This document shows, one piece after another, positions 8,589 to 17,035 of a DNA stretch of 64,000 bases; position 1 is the first letter of the stretch; each line of letters starts with the position of its first letter. Below the pieces are notes generated by a model that saw nothing but the letters and a program-made list of their open reading frames with translations, did not search any database and had not been told where the DNA came from. This stretch comes from Caldilineaceae bacterium (GTDB lineage Bacteria > Chloroflexota > Anaerolineae > Caldilineales > Caldilineaceae). The position numbers were made by a program, and so were the translations under genes. Location: NCBI GenBank assembly GCA_022823185.1, contig JAJDXQ010000009.1, positions 1-64,000 of the forward strand. Reading direction: 5' to 3'.

Positions 8589-9536
8589 ATGGCCATCCGC
8601 ACGGACACGGCATCTGCAGAGAATCTTGCCGCAGAACTTCCACAGCGCCAGCATCGCACGCTGTGGGGGGATGTGTGGCTGAGATTTCGCCGCCACACGC
8701 TGGCAAAGGTCGGCGCTGTGGTGCTGGCGTTGCTGGTGCTGGGTGTTCTGGCCGGTCCTCTCGTCTACACGGTGGACCCGGAGTACAGTTTCATTGTGGA
8801 TGACATCGATTCAATCAACCAGTCGCCTTCGGTGGCATACCCGCTGGGCACGGACGACCTGGGGCGGGACACCCTCGCGCGGAATCTGTTTGGCGGGCGC
8901 ATCTCGTTGGCGGTGGGCGTGGTGGCGATGATCGTCTCAATCACCTTCGGCACGCTGGTGGGGGTACTTTCGGGGTTTTTCCGCAGGCTGGACAACCCCC
9001 TGATGCGATTCACCGATCTGATGCTGGCCTTGCCCAGCCTGCCGCTGCTGCTGGTGATCATCATGTTGTTTCGCGATTCCCTCAAGTCATTGTTGGGGCC
9101 GGAGTTGGGCATTTTTCTCCTCGTCGTTCTTGTGATCGGCATCCTGGGATGGATGCCGACGGCCCGTGTCGTGCGGGGCTCGGTGTTGTCGATCAAGGAG
9201 AAGGAGTTTGTCGAGGCTGCGGTCAGCGTGGGGACGCGCGAGCCTGCGATTTTGTGGCAGCACATATTGCCGAATGTGCTGAGCCCAATCATTGTTTCGG
9301 CAACGCTGGGCGTGGCAGCGGCGATTCTGACCGAATCGGCGCTTTCTTTCCTCGGCCTGGGCTTCCCTTCCAATGTCCCTACGTGGGGACGGCTGCTGTT
9401 CGAGAACAAGGATTTCATCACCCAGAATCCGTGGCTCGTCATCTGGCCGGGTATGTTCATTTCCCTCACGATTCTCAGCATCAACTTTATCGGCGACGGT
9501 TTGCGCGATGCGCTGGACCCGCGCCAGCGCAGGTAA
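8589..9536 (+). CDS. ABC transporter permease, DppC/OppC type
   Basis: A protein of about 315 residues with the OppC N-terminal region, LGTDDLGRD, six hydrophobic segments, a coupling loop containing EFVEAAVSVG and HILPN, and a closing F-I-G-DGLRDALDPR. It is the second channel half of the peptide-type importer. The start was placed at ATG 8589 (MAIRTD), which has CGGAG about 6 bases upstream, rather than the upstream TTG at 8571. It ends the visible transporter unit; the next gene is convergent. Confidence 0.9.
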   Translation: MAIRTDTASAENLAAELPQRQHRTLWGDVWLRFRRHTLAKVGAVVLALLVLGVLAGPLVYTVDPEYSFIVDDIDSINQSPSVAYPLGTDDLGRDTLARNLFGGRISLAVGVVAMIVSITFGTLVGVLSGFFRRLDNPLMRFTDLMLALPSLPLLLVIIMLFRDSLKSLLGPELGIFLLVVLVIGILGWMPTARVVRGSVLSIKEKEFVEAAVSVGTREPAILWQHILPNVLSPIIVSATLGVAAAILTESALSFLGLGFPSNVPTWGRLLFENKDFITQNPWLVIWPGMFISLTILSINFIGDGLRDALDPRQRR

Positions 9537-9589
9537 GGCGCGAACTGGAGCAGGACACAGGTAGTTTGGCGGCGGCGCGTGGCGCGCGC

Positions 9590-9967
9590 TCAACGCAGGC
9601 GGCTCTTCACCTGGCCGAGGACAAGGCCCAGCGGTACCGGGCCGAATGAGCGGCTATCGGCGCCGGCCGCTTCGTTGTCGCTGGCGAGAATGACGCGGGC
9701 GCTTCCGGCAGTGCTGGCTGCGGGGGCTTCGACGACGGCCGTGACTCGCTTGACGATTCGGAGACCGGCCTGGAGGGGGTGTTGCGCGACGATGATTTCG
9801 TTCTCACGCGGGATTCGTTTGCGGTAGGCGCGGGGATCCACCATGACGACTGCCCCGGGCGCCAGGGTCGGATACATCGAATCACCAGTGACTTGAAAGA
9901 GCCGCCGCCTGCGGAACAGCCACAAGGCGATTTCCCGCCAGTTGCTGCGGGGCAGGTTTGATTGCAC
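9590..9967 (-). CDS. sodX: Nickel-superoxide dismutase maturation protease (S26 signal-peptidase-like)
   Basis: The 125-residue protein has the S26/S24 serine-lysine dyad: Ser30 in GDSMYPTL and Lys73 in I-V-KRV. This small, single-domain peptidase is known to accompany nickel SOD genes and removes the SodN propeptide so that the new N-terminal His can bind nickel. It lies directly downstream of sodN on the same strand, which makes that role likely. It starts with GTG (or a nearby internal codon). It has no strong transmembrane anchor; only a short hydrophobic IALWLF stretch precedes the active site. Confidence 0.85.
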   Translation of the reverse strand: MQSNLPRSNWREIALWLFRRRRLFQVTGDSMYPTLAPGAVVMVDPRAYRKRIPRENEIIVAQHPLQAGLRIVKRVTAVVEAPAASTAGSARVILASDNEAAGADSRSFGPVPLGLVLGQVKSRLR

Positions 9968-9982
9968 GCGTCTCTCCGCGAG

Positions 9983-10012
9983 AAGGCCGGATCCTGCGGC
10001 GGATCCGGCCTT
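9983..10012 (-). promoter_or_regulatory. Strong hairpin between sodN and its protease gene
   Basis: A perfect 12-bp stem (aaggccggatcc / ggatccggcctt) with a 6-base loop lies in the intergenic space after the sodN stop. No T-tract follows on the minus strand, so a classical intrinsic terminator is not shown. An mRNA-stabilising or attenuating hairpin that keeps sodN expression above protease expression is a reasonable inference. Confidence 0.6.
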
Positions 10013-10078
10013 CGTGTCTCGTCATTTATTGGGCTTTAGGCGGTCAGCTCGCGCCAACCGCCACTGGCGCGCCCGGGA

Positions 10079-10531
10079 TCAGGTCGCAACGTAGTAGGCA
10101 ACATCCCGGCCCTTGGTGGCCCAGTAGATGTTGTGAATATCTTCGATTGCGGCCATCAGATTGTTGGCTGCATCGAGATCTACGCCCTGCTTGACAGCGG
10201 AACAAAGCTTGGCGGCATTCCAGAACTTGTCGTGCAGGTCCGAGTATTGTTCCAGGTGCTCCGGCTTGAAGTAGTCGGTCCAGAGGATGAGCAGTTCTTC
10301 CTTGGCCAGGTGCGCCTGCTGCTCCTTGATGGAGACGAAGCGACCGTAGGTGTTGTGGTCGGCAGATTCAGCGGGGCCAAGGTCGATGATTTTCTGGGTC
10401 ATCGAGAGGGCCGCCTCGGCCGCGATGCGGGCGGAGGCCGGGTCATAGACACCGCAGGGACCGTCACAGTGGGCGCTGACAGTGTCGACTGCGGTCTTGG
10501 CAATGAGCTTGGAGATGGCTTCCCTGAACAT
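10079..10531 (-). CDS. sodN: Nickel-containing superoxide dismutase
   Basis: The 150-residue precursor has a 20-residue propeptide followed by HCDGPCGVYDP, the diagnostic nickel hook. After cleavage, His21 becomes His1 and Cys22 and Cys26 become the Cys2/Cys6 nickel ligands. The remainder is the helical bundle of Ni-SOD (KEELLILWTDYFKPEHL, F-WNAAKLCS). It converts superoxide to oxygen and peroxide. A clear AAGGA ribosome site precedes the ATG. The maturation protease gene follows directly. About 330 bases upstream (10532-10861) hold no gene and probably the promoter; I could not identify a defined operator. Confidence 0.95.
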   Translation of the reverse strand: MFREAISKLIAKTAVDTVSAHCDGPCGVYDPASARIAAEAALSMTQKIIDLGPAESADHNTYGRFVSIKEQQAHLAKEELLILWTDYFKPEHLEQYSDLHDKFWNAAKLCSAVKQGVDLDAANNLMAAIEDIHNIYWATKGRDVAYYVAT

Positions 10532-10861
10532 GTGGAATCCTTTCTGTGGTCGTGAAGTTCGGACGTTGTAAAGCGCTCTGAGAATCGGCTGCGAAATAGT
10601 CGTAACTTTTTGGCGGCCACGATTGTTCGTCGTGCGCGATGCGCGGCGTTGCGCCCAGGTTACGTCGAGTCAAGAACAGCCTGAAACGGCGGTCAGGCGG
10701 TTCTCTATCTTTGCAAGCAGGGAAAGTATACCGAAAACGGATAAACGAGTCAATAGTTCAGTGAAAGTTTGGGCGCCGAACAGAGTGGGTCGAGCGGCGG
10801 GGAAGAGGGGGAGGAGTCCGGGGGCATACGGGGCGGCCGCATGGGGGCAGGATTGAGGAGC

Positions 10862-11722
10862 TCATTCCTCCAGCGTGAAAATGTAGTGCCACTCATCTTC
10901 AATTTGGATGCAGTTGGTCAGAGCGTAGCCGGCCGCCAGACAGTCTTCGGCGGCTTGGCGGATGAACATGCGCCAGTCGAAGAGCAGGTTGCCGGGTTCG
11001 CGGCGCAGGGCATCGACGTTATCGGGCAGAGGGAGGGCGTAGGGACGGCCATCGGGGGGCGGGAGCGGGAAGCGCGGGGCCCTTGGCGCGTTGCCGCGAG
11101 GAGAGTGTGTGCGGGCGCGTTGCAGCGAATCGGGGGACATCTCCTGGGGCGGGGGATTGCCGTCGAGAGCGTTTCGCACGCGGGAGTTATTCAAATACCA
11201 GTCCACCTGAAATCGGTCGGTTGGCATGCCGGCATTGAGGCTGTCGGTCATTTCGCCATAGACGTTGCGGAGGTATGTGGCACTGACGGCGCCAAGGCGG
11301 CTTATATTGAGGCGTGCGTTGATTCTTTGGAGCGGGTCAAAGGTCCACGTTACCCATTCGGTCCATCCCTGCCGCAGCAGCTCGTCTCTTTGGGACAGTT
11401 TCAGGCGAAACCCGATGCCGCGGCCGTGCCATGCGGGGAGGACGCCCATAATGTGGCTGCAGAATTTGAGTTGCCGCTGGCCGGAGCTGTCGTAGCCAAA
11501 GGCGGGCCAGCCGAAGGAAAAGCCGACGAGTCCATCTGTTTCTTCAGCGCCGCGATCGACGAAGGCGCCCTGCAGCAGACCGCCGCTTTTGGACTGAGTG
11601 ACCAGCACGTGGATGGACATGGTGTCGCCATGGCCGCCGCCCCAGACGAGGTCCTGGACGACCTGTACGCGGCGGCAGTCTTCGACAGCGGTGAGCGTGC
11701 GGATTTCCAATGAGTCATTCAT
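10862..11722 (-). CDS. GNAT-type acetyltransferase (COG3375-like)
   Basis: A 286-residue protein. The first half reads as a GNAT fold: a strand LVGFSFGWPAF, then LKFCSHIMGVLPAWHGRGIG (acetyl-CoA pyrophosphate loop G-R-G-I-G), and F-DPLQRINARLNISRLGA, typical of the COG3375 group. A Pro-rich segment (residues ~195-230) links to a C-terminal part, W-R-M-F-IRQAAEDCLAAGY. The substrate is unknown. The gene is alone on its strand between sodN and the methyltransferase-like gene. Confidence 0.7.
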   Translation of the reverse strand: MNDSLEIRTLTAVEDCRRVQVVQDLVWGGGHGDTMSIHVLVTQSKSGGLLQGAFVDRGAEETDGLVGFSFGWPAFGYDSSGQRQLKFCSHIMGVLPAWHGRGIGFRLKLSQRDELLRQGWTEWVTWTFDPLQRINARLNISRLGAVSATYLRNVYGEMTDSLNAGMPTDRFQVDWYLNNSRVRNALDGNPPPQEMSPDSLQRARTHSPRGNAPRAPRFPLPPPDGRPYALPLPDNVDALRREPGNLLFDWRMFIRQAAEDCLAAGYALTNCIQIEDEWHYIFTLEE

Positions 11723-11791
11723 CTTTATTCTGTCCGTCTCAGTGTTCAGGCGGGTGCCGGGGCGCCGGTTCTGCGCAACGGCTTGCGCGGC

Positions 11792-13243
11792 TTATATTCT
11801 GTCAAAGCGGGCGACCAGGGTCGCGCCGGGTTGATGGGGCTGCAGGTCGATCGGCTGCACCGCGGTAAGGCGATAGCCGGCCTCGTTGACGGCGTCCAGC
11901 GCCCTTGCCAGGCGCGTCGGTTCGTCTGTGATGAACGCGCACCGGCGGATGCGCATACGAGTGAGGAGGGAGAACAGCTCCGGGTTGACGATACCCTGAG
12001 GCGGCGAGAGCAGGACGGTGTCGAAGCTGTAGTTGCCGCGCCGCAGTTTCCGAACTGCCGGCAGAATCTCGCCGTGCCAGGCGTCGGCATTGTCGAGACG
12101 GTCGAGGTTGGCGCGTAGCGCGGCTGAGAGCAACTCCGTCTCTTCGACGGCGACCACGGTGGCAGCCTGTTCGGCCAGGATTGTCGTGCGGGCGCCGATT
12201 CCGGCCCAGAGCTCCAAGAGATGTTCGAAGGGCTTGAGTTCGAGCAGATCGGCCGCGACGGCGGCGAGGACCTCGTCTGCCAGCAGGTGGCCGCTGCGCG
12301 CTTCGCCGAGAACCGGGGGGAAGGCGGTGAGCTGCTGGTCCTGGACCTGAACGGAATAGCTCCAGTCGCCTACAAGCAGTTCCAGCGATGGGTCGACAGT
12401 TTCCTGGAGGAAGAAGACGTTTACTGGCAGGTCCAGTTCGAGGCTGGGGGGGCCGCCGCGTTCGCTGTGGAGGATGAGTACGCCTTTGGCCGCCTCGCTC
12501 AGGGAATCAGCCGTACCGCCGACGGCAAGCGTAACGCCATCCACGGAGGGATTCTCTGGTTCGGGCGCGGATTCCGATTCTTCCGCGTTTTCTGTATGGC
12601 TGGGGTCGCTCTGAAAGCCGGCGAACAGCTGAGCCAGTTGCGGGTGATGGAGGGGGCAGGCCTCGACCGCTAACGGCGCGCCGTTGCGGTCGGGCAGTGT
12701 CAGTTGCCGTGACGGCCCGAATTCGAAGCGCATCTGTGTCCGGAATCCGAAATCGAGCACGGCGGGGGCGTCACTTGCGCTGTCTTCATAGTGGGCGCCG
12801 AGCGCGATCACTTCTGATACGAGCTGCTCGGCCAATTGGCGGCTGCGCCGGCGAGACGAGCCGGGGCGTGCATCACGGGCAATTGTCGTTACGATGATTT
12901 CGCGCTTGAGGGCCAGTTGGCGTTCGTAATCGATCTGCTGCCACTGGCAGCCGGCGCACCCGGCGCGGCGCCAGGAGGGGTTCAGGAGGCTGCCGTCTTC
13001 AGTTGTAACAGGATGGGGCGGGCCAAAGTGGGGGCAGGGGGGTTCGACCCTGTCGGGGCTGGCCTTCAGGACTTTGCGCAGGATGCCGCGACGCCAGCGT
13101 TTTGCCCCGGGGACAGGTTCGACTTGGACAGTTTCACCCGGAATGGCGTCCGCGACAAAAACGGCGTGGCCGTCCTCGTCGCGGCCGACAGCTTCACCGG
13201 TCGCGGCTATGTGAGTCAGGTCGATTTCGAGATTCGAGTTCAT
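11792..13243 (-). CDS. RumA/TrmA-family RNA m5U methyltransferase-like protein, catalytic motifs degenerate
   Basis: The 483-residue protein is built like RlmD/TrmA: an N-terminal TRAM-like beta barrel (residues ~1-60), a Cys cluster with CAGCQWQQI and QLALKREIIV, an insert, then a class I SAM methyltransferase core (LLELWAGIGARTTILA; V-V-AVEETELL). However, the usual DPPR loop reads SPPQG, the YVSCNP loop carrying the nucleophilic Cys reads A-F-ITDEPTRLARAL, and the F-Q-V-N motif is absent. The family normally makes 5-methyluridine in rRNA or tRNA; without the nucleophile, that chemistry is doubtful. It may be an RNA-binding relative. Confidence 0.75.
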   Translation of the reverse strand: MNSNLEIDLTHIAATGEAVGRDEDGHAVFVADAIPGETVQVEPVPGAKRWRRGILRKVLKASPDRVEPPCPHFGPPHPVTTEDGSLLNPSWRRAGCAGCQWQQIDYERQLALKREIIVTTIARDARPGSSRRRSRQLAEQLVSEVIALGAHYEDSASDAPAVLDFGFRTQMRFEFGPSRQLTLPDRNGAPLAVEACPLHHPQLAQLFAGFQSDPSHTENAEESESAPEPENPSVDGVTLAVGGTADSLSEAAKGVLILHSERGGPPSLELDLPVNVFFLQETVDPSLELLVGDWSYSVQVQDQQLTAFPPVLGEARSGHLLADEVLAAVAADLLELKPFEHLLELWAGIGARTTILAEQAATVVAVEETELLSAALRANLDRLDNADAWHGEILPAVRKLRRGNYSFDTVLLSPPQGIVNPELFSLLTRMRIRRCAFITDEPTRLARALDAVNEAGYRLTAVQPIDLQPHQPGATLVARFDRI

Positions 13244-13348
13244 CGCTGAATTCTACCGTCTGGTATGGGGTCCAGCCAAGTGGAGGGAGGCATGGGTGTG
13301 TCCCTTTCAATTGCTAGGGCACTGCCTGAAGCAGGAATGTGGGACACG

Positions 13349-13394
13349 ATTGTAAAGCAGGATTTACAGGATGTCCGAGGATTTTCGGGATGAG
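13349..13394. repeat. Interspersed 'aggatttacaggatg' type repeat
   Basis: The stretch contains gatttacaggatgtc followed by gaggattttcgggatgag, a motif recurrent in intergenic DNA of many unrelated bacterial genomes. The surrounding 13244-14044 interval (800 bases) shows no convincing gene; small open frames there have no recognisable content or ribosome site. Confidence 0.5.
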
Positions 13395-14044
13395 TGGCCG
13401 CGAGTTGTTGTCTGTCAGGGGGAGGAGGGCGCGCGGCGTTGTCGGCTCCGGCTTTGCCCTGACTTTCGGGTTGGGGTAGAGTGAATGGATAGCCCCGCGA
13501 AATGGAAGGGACGTGTAAGGTTCTGTCGTGACGCAGACAGACTTTCATGGCAGAGACACGGCGCGGCGGAAAACGTCGGAGCGTTCACGACGGGAGATGG
13601 CCGCTGGAATATGGATGCCAAGGAGAGCGGACGTGTACTCCCGACATGGCAACAATTATGTCGGGGAATCGCGGTTGTACCTTGTCCGCTGTTTTGAGTG
13701 GAAGTATACTGATTCTTACCCCCTTTAATATGATGCAAAGCTTGTCTATGTACGGGAATTTGTTGAAGAGGCGAACGCCCAGTTCAATGGGGAGCATTGG
13801 CCTCGCATTCGCAGTTGTGAAGTGCCGGAGTTAATTTGCGCTCTACGAAAACCCAGGCTGCTGCCGGGTCCCGAATTGGCGTGAGACGCCAGTGAGGGCT
13901 CCTTTTGGCACTGCGGATTTTGGGATCAGAGCAGATAGGGAACACGGCGGATCGTTTTCAGACCAAGAATCGTTTTGGGTTGTCAGAAGTGATTGACTTT
14001 CGCCACCTGAAGAGAAGGGCCGAAAGAGATTGCAGGAGAGTTTG

Positions 14045-17035
14045 ATGAAGTTGATTCTGCGGTTTGTGTTTTTGTTGATTGCGTTACTACTTTTGTTGCA
14101 GTTCGTTTCAGTAACGGCACAGGAGCGCGGCTATACATACATTGTTCAGCCGGGAGATAGTTGGCCGCTGGTCGCCCAACGGGTCGGGTTGACGGTAGAG
14201 GAGCTGCAGGAGGCGAATCCGAACTCAGTGCGAACGAACGGTTGGCTCATCATCGGAGAGCGGCTGTTTATCCCATGGGCGCCGGACGGGGAAGACACGT
14301 CCTATATTGTCCAGCGGGGAGATGGTTGGATTTCGGTAGCGGAGAAGTTTGGCGTGCCGCTCGAGATATTGCAAGGGGCGAATCCGAATTCGCAGCGGGC
14401 GAACAATTCGCTGCTTGTAGGAGAGCGGCTGCTGATTCCTGGGGGACAGCCGGGGCTGGCGCCGACGGCGACGGGCGCGCCGGAAGGGGCCGCGACTGTT
14501 CCGGCGACAGTTGCGGCGACAGTCGCGGTGAATAGCGTGCCGACCGCTACAGCGACGGTGGCGCCGATCGAGAGCGCTCCTCCGACGGCTACGCCAACTC
14601 CGGTGATCGACATACTGGCGATTCTGTCAACGGACAGCGAACCGGAGCCGTTTTTCATGCCCAACATCAGCCTGCCATTGCCCAGGCGGGTGACGTTGCC
14701 ACCGTGCCCGGACGCGCCTGGTGGGCTGGGCGAAACGCTGACGGCCCTGTTCAGGATTCCCACTTCCAGCCGCCAGGCGCAGCTCAGTTCATTTCTGGCG
14801 GATTGCGGGGCTGAATTTCGAGCCCTGGTCAATGCGGACTTCAATGCCGACCGCGTGGAAGACGCTGTGCTTGTGTATACCAATGCAGACGGGCAGCGGA
14901 CGGGCTCGGTTTCGGCCAGCGGTGGAACTGATGTTTCCGCCGGCCAGCAGCAGCTTATCATACTCGACGGGGGGGCGGGGCACACACTCAGTTACGAAAT
15001 CGCGGCAACTGGAACGATCGATGTGCTGGCGACACAGGACATAAACGCCGACGGTCTGACGGATGTCGTGTGGACGGACACGGTATGCGGACCGACTTCC
15101 TGCTTTGTCACGGTGCATGTACGGAGTTGGGATGGCATCGCGTGGCGAGACTGGACCAAGGGCACAATTACGATGGCTTCGGCGACCGTATCGTTGACGG
15201 CCAGCAGGTTGCCGGGCGAGCCCAAGGAGATACGATTGACAGGCGGCCAGTATACGGGGGCCGAGGCCGGCCCGCAACGGGCGCGTACGGCAATCTGGAC
15301 CAGCGCGAGAGGGGGCCCATACACGCTGACGAGCGAGAGAGTGGCGCCGAGCCAGTGCCTATACCATCTGGTGATCGATGCCAACCACGCGTTGACGGAA
15401 GAGTTGTATCTGGAGAAGGCGCAGTGGCTCTATACGGACGCTTTTGAGAATCAAAGCCTGGAAGCTTGTGGGAATCGGGAAGACGAGCTGGCGGAGTTAC
15501 GCAGTTTTTCGCTCTTCCGGCTGGCGGTGATTGCGGGCTATCTGTCGGATGCTGAGCTGGCTGCGGCGCGTGTGGAGCGGCTGGCGGCGACATACAGTAG
15601 ACAGACTTACGCGGAGGCGGGGGTTAGGTGGCTGGCATCCTACCAACAGAGCGGGGACGCGAACAAGGCGTGTCAATCGGTCAACAACTTTGCGGCGGAT
15701 ACGCCTGAGCTGGTGGAGATACTGTCCGAATTCGGCTACGCCAATCCTACGTTTACGGCGGAAGACGTCTGCCCATATTTGGAAATCCAATCGGACGCGG
15801 GGCCGGATCCGCGCATACCCCAGGTTGAGGGATTGCCTGAATGTCCGGAGACACCGGCGGCGTACCTGGCCGTTCTGCCTGAGTTCGTGTCTGCGTTGTC
15901 AGGAGGGGGCAGCGGCGAGGCAGAGAATGTGAGGTTGAAGGTCTTTGTTGAGGCCTGGCTGCAGGCCTGTGACGCGGTCGGGGACGCGCGCGGGGGGCTG
16001 TTGATTTACGATTTGAACGAGGATGGTTTGGACGACATGATCGCCATGCCGACGGTCGTAAGCGATGAAGGGTTCGGGCCGGACGGGTCGGATGGCGTTG
16101 TTCTGATCCTGCACCAGCGCGAGAACGGCAGCTTTGAGACGGCCTATGCGCCCGAAATCGAGGGACAGCCTACGGTTCTGACGATTGGGGATGCCAACGG
16201 AGATGGCAGCGCGGATTTGGTCTGGCAGTTGGAGCGCTGTTCGACTTTCTGCCTTGTCACTGTGAACGTCATCACCTGGAACAGCGAGAGCGGCGCATAC
16301 GAATCGGTGATTGGACCTGGCGCCACCATTATCGAAGGCACTGTTGTGGTTGACATGGTCGATGAGGAGTCGTCTGCGCTCCCGCGAATTCGGCGTCTGT
16401 GGCTGCGCGGGGGAGTCAGCGGCACGGACGTAAGAGGTTTGAACATTCTTCACACGGAGATCTGGTACAGCATGGATGGGTTGCCGATGCGTCGATTCAC
16501 CTGGTCCTATGACCGGGCGAACAACGCCAGCAACTGCCTGGGGCTGCGATTGGTCGAGGCGAATGCGGCGCTGCAGTCTGCGGGTCTGGAGGGGAACCGG
16601 ACCAGCTATGGGACTGCCATCGAGATGTACCGGGCGGCACTGGAGTCGCCGAGTTTACAGCCTTGCAGTGTCCAGGGGACTGATCCGGAAGAGGAGATGG
16701 CTCTGTTGCGGGGCCTGGCGAATTTCAGACTGGTACAGGTTCTGACGTTAGCTGGCCAGCGATCGGAAGCGGAAGCGCTGCTGGAAGAGCTGGAGGAAAA
16801 CGAGCCAGACAGCAGGTACACGGAAGCGGCAGGCGCCTGGTTGGCGGCGTACACTTCGGTCCCCAATCCTGTGGCAGCCTGCGCCTCGGTGTTGTCAATC
16901 TTTCTGGATAGTCCGGAACTGTGGCAAATCACCGAGGAATTTGGGAGTGAACACCCTGCGCTGAGCATACGCCAGGTCTGCTATGCGCCGAACAGCGGAG
17001 AGGAGTTTGAGTTCCAGCTTACTCCGAACTGGTAA
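14045..17035 (+). CDS. Exported LysM protein with two tandem calcium-repeat/helical modules
   Basis: A protein of about 996 residues. The N-terminal signal peptide is LILRFVFLLIALLLLL ending near V-T-A-Q. Two LysM domains follow (Y-I-VQPGDSWPLVAQRVG and Y-IVQRGDGWISVAEKFG, each closing with G-ERL-IPG/P), then an Ala/Thr/Pro-rich linker. Next come two copies of one module: paired Asp-rich DxNxDGxxD motifs (DFNADRVED, DINADGLTD; DLNEDGLDD, DANGDGSAD), a Cys-bracketed strand (CFVTVHV / CLVTVNV) and a helical repeat segment. LysM suggests binding to peptidoglycan or another N-acetylglucosamine polymer. I start it at ATG 14045 after AGGAG; the upstream TTG at 14030 is unlikely. Its end overlaps the convergent glycosyltransferase gene. 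Confidence 0.75.
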   Translation: MKLILRFVFLLIALLLLLQFVSVTAQERGYTYIVQPGDSWPLVAQRVGLTVEELQEANPNSVRTNGWLIIGERLFIPWAPDGEDTSYIVQRGDGWISVAEKFGVPLEILQGANPNSQRANNSLLVGERLLIPGGQPGLAPTATGAPEGAATVPATVAATVAVNSVPTATATVAPIESAPPTATPTPVIDILAILSTDSEPEPFFMPNISLPLPRRVTLPPCPDAPGGLGETLTALFRIPTSSRQAQLSSFLADCGAEFRALVNADFNADRVEDAVLVYTNADGQRTGSVSASGGTDVSAGQQQLIILDGGAGHTLSYEIAATGTIDVLATQDINADGLTDVVWTDTVCGPTSCFVTVHVRSWDGIAWRDWTKGTITMASATVSLTASRLPGEPKEIRLTGGQYTGAEAGPQRARTAIWTSARGGPYTLTSERVAPSQCLYHLVIDANHALTEELYLEKAQWLYTDAFENQSLEACGNREDELAELRSFSLFRLAVIAGYLSDAELAAARVERLAATYSRQTYAEAGVRWLASYQQSGDANKACQSVNNFAADTPELVEILSEFGYANPTFTAEDVCPYLEIQSDAGPDPRIPQVEGLPECPETPAAYLAVLPEFVSALSGGGSGEAENVRLKVFVEAWLQACDAVGDARGGLLIYDLNEDGLDDMIAMPTVVSDEGFGPDGSDGVVLILHQRENGSFETAYAPEIEGQPTVLTIGDANGDGSADLVWQLERCSTFCLVTVNVITWNSESGAYESVIGPGATIIEGTVVVDMVDEESSALPRIRRLWLRGGVSGTDVRGLNILHTEIWYSMDGLPMRRFTWSYDRANNASNCLGLRLVEANAALQSAGLEGNRTSYGTAIEMYRAALESPSLQPCSVQGTDPEEEMALLRGLANFRLVQVLTLAGQRSEAEALLEELEENEPDSRYTEAAGAWLAAYTSVPNPVAACASVLSIFLDSPELWQITEEFGSEHPALSIRQVCYAPNSGEEFEFQLTPNW

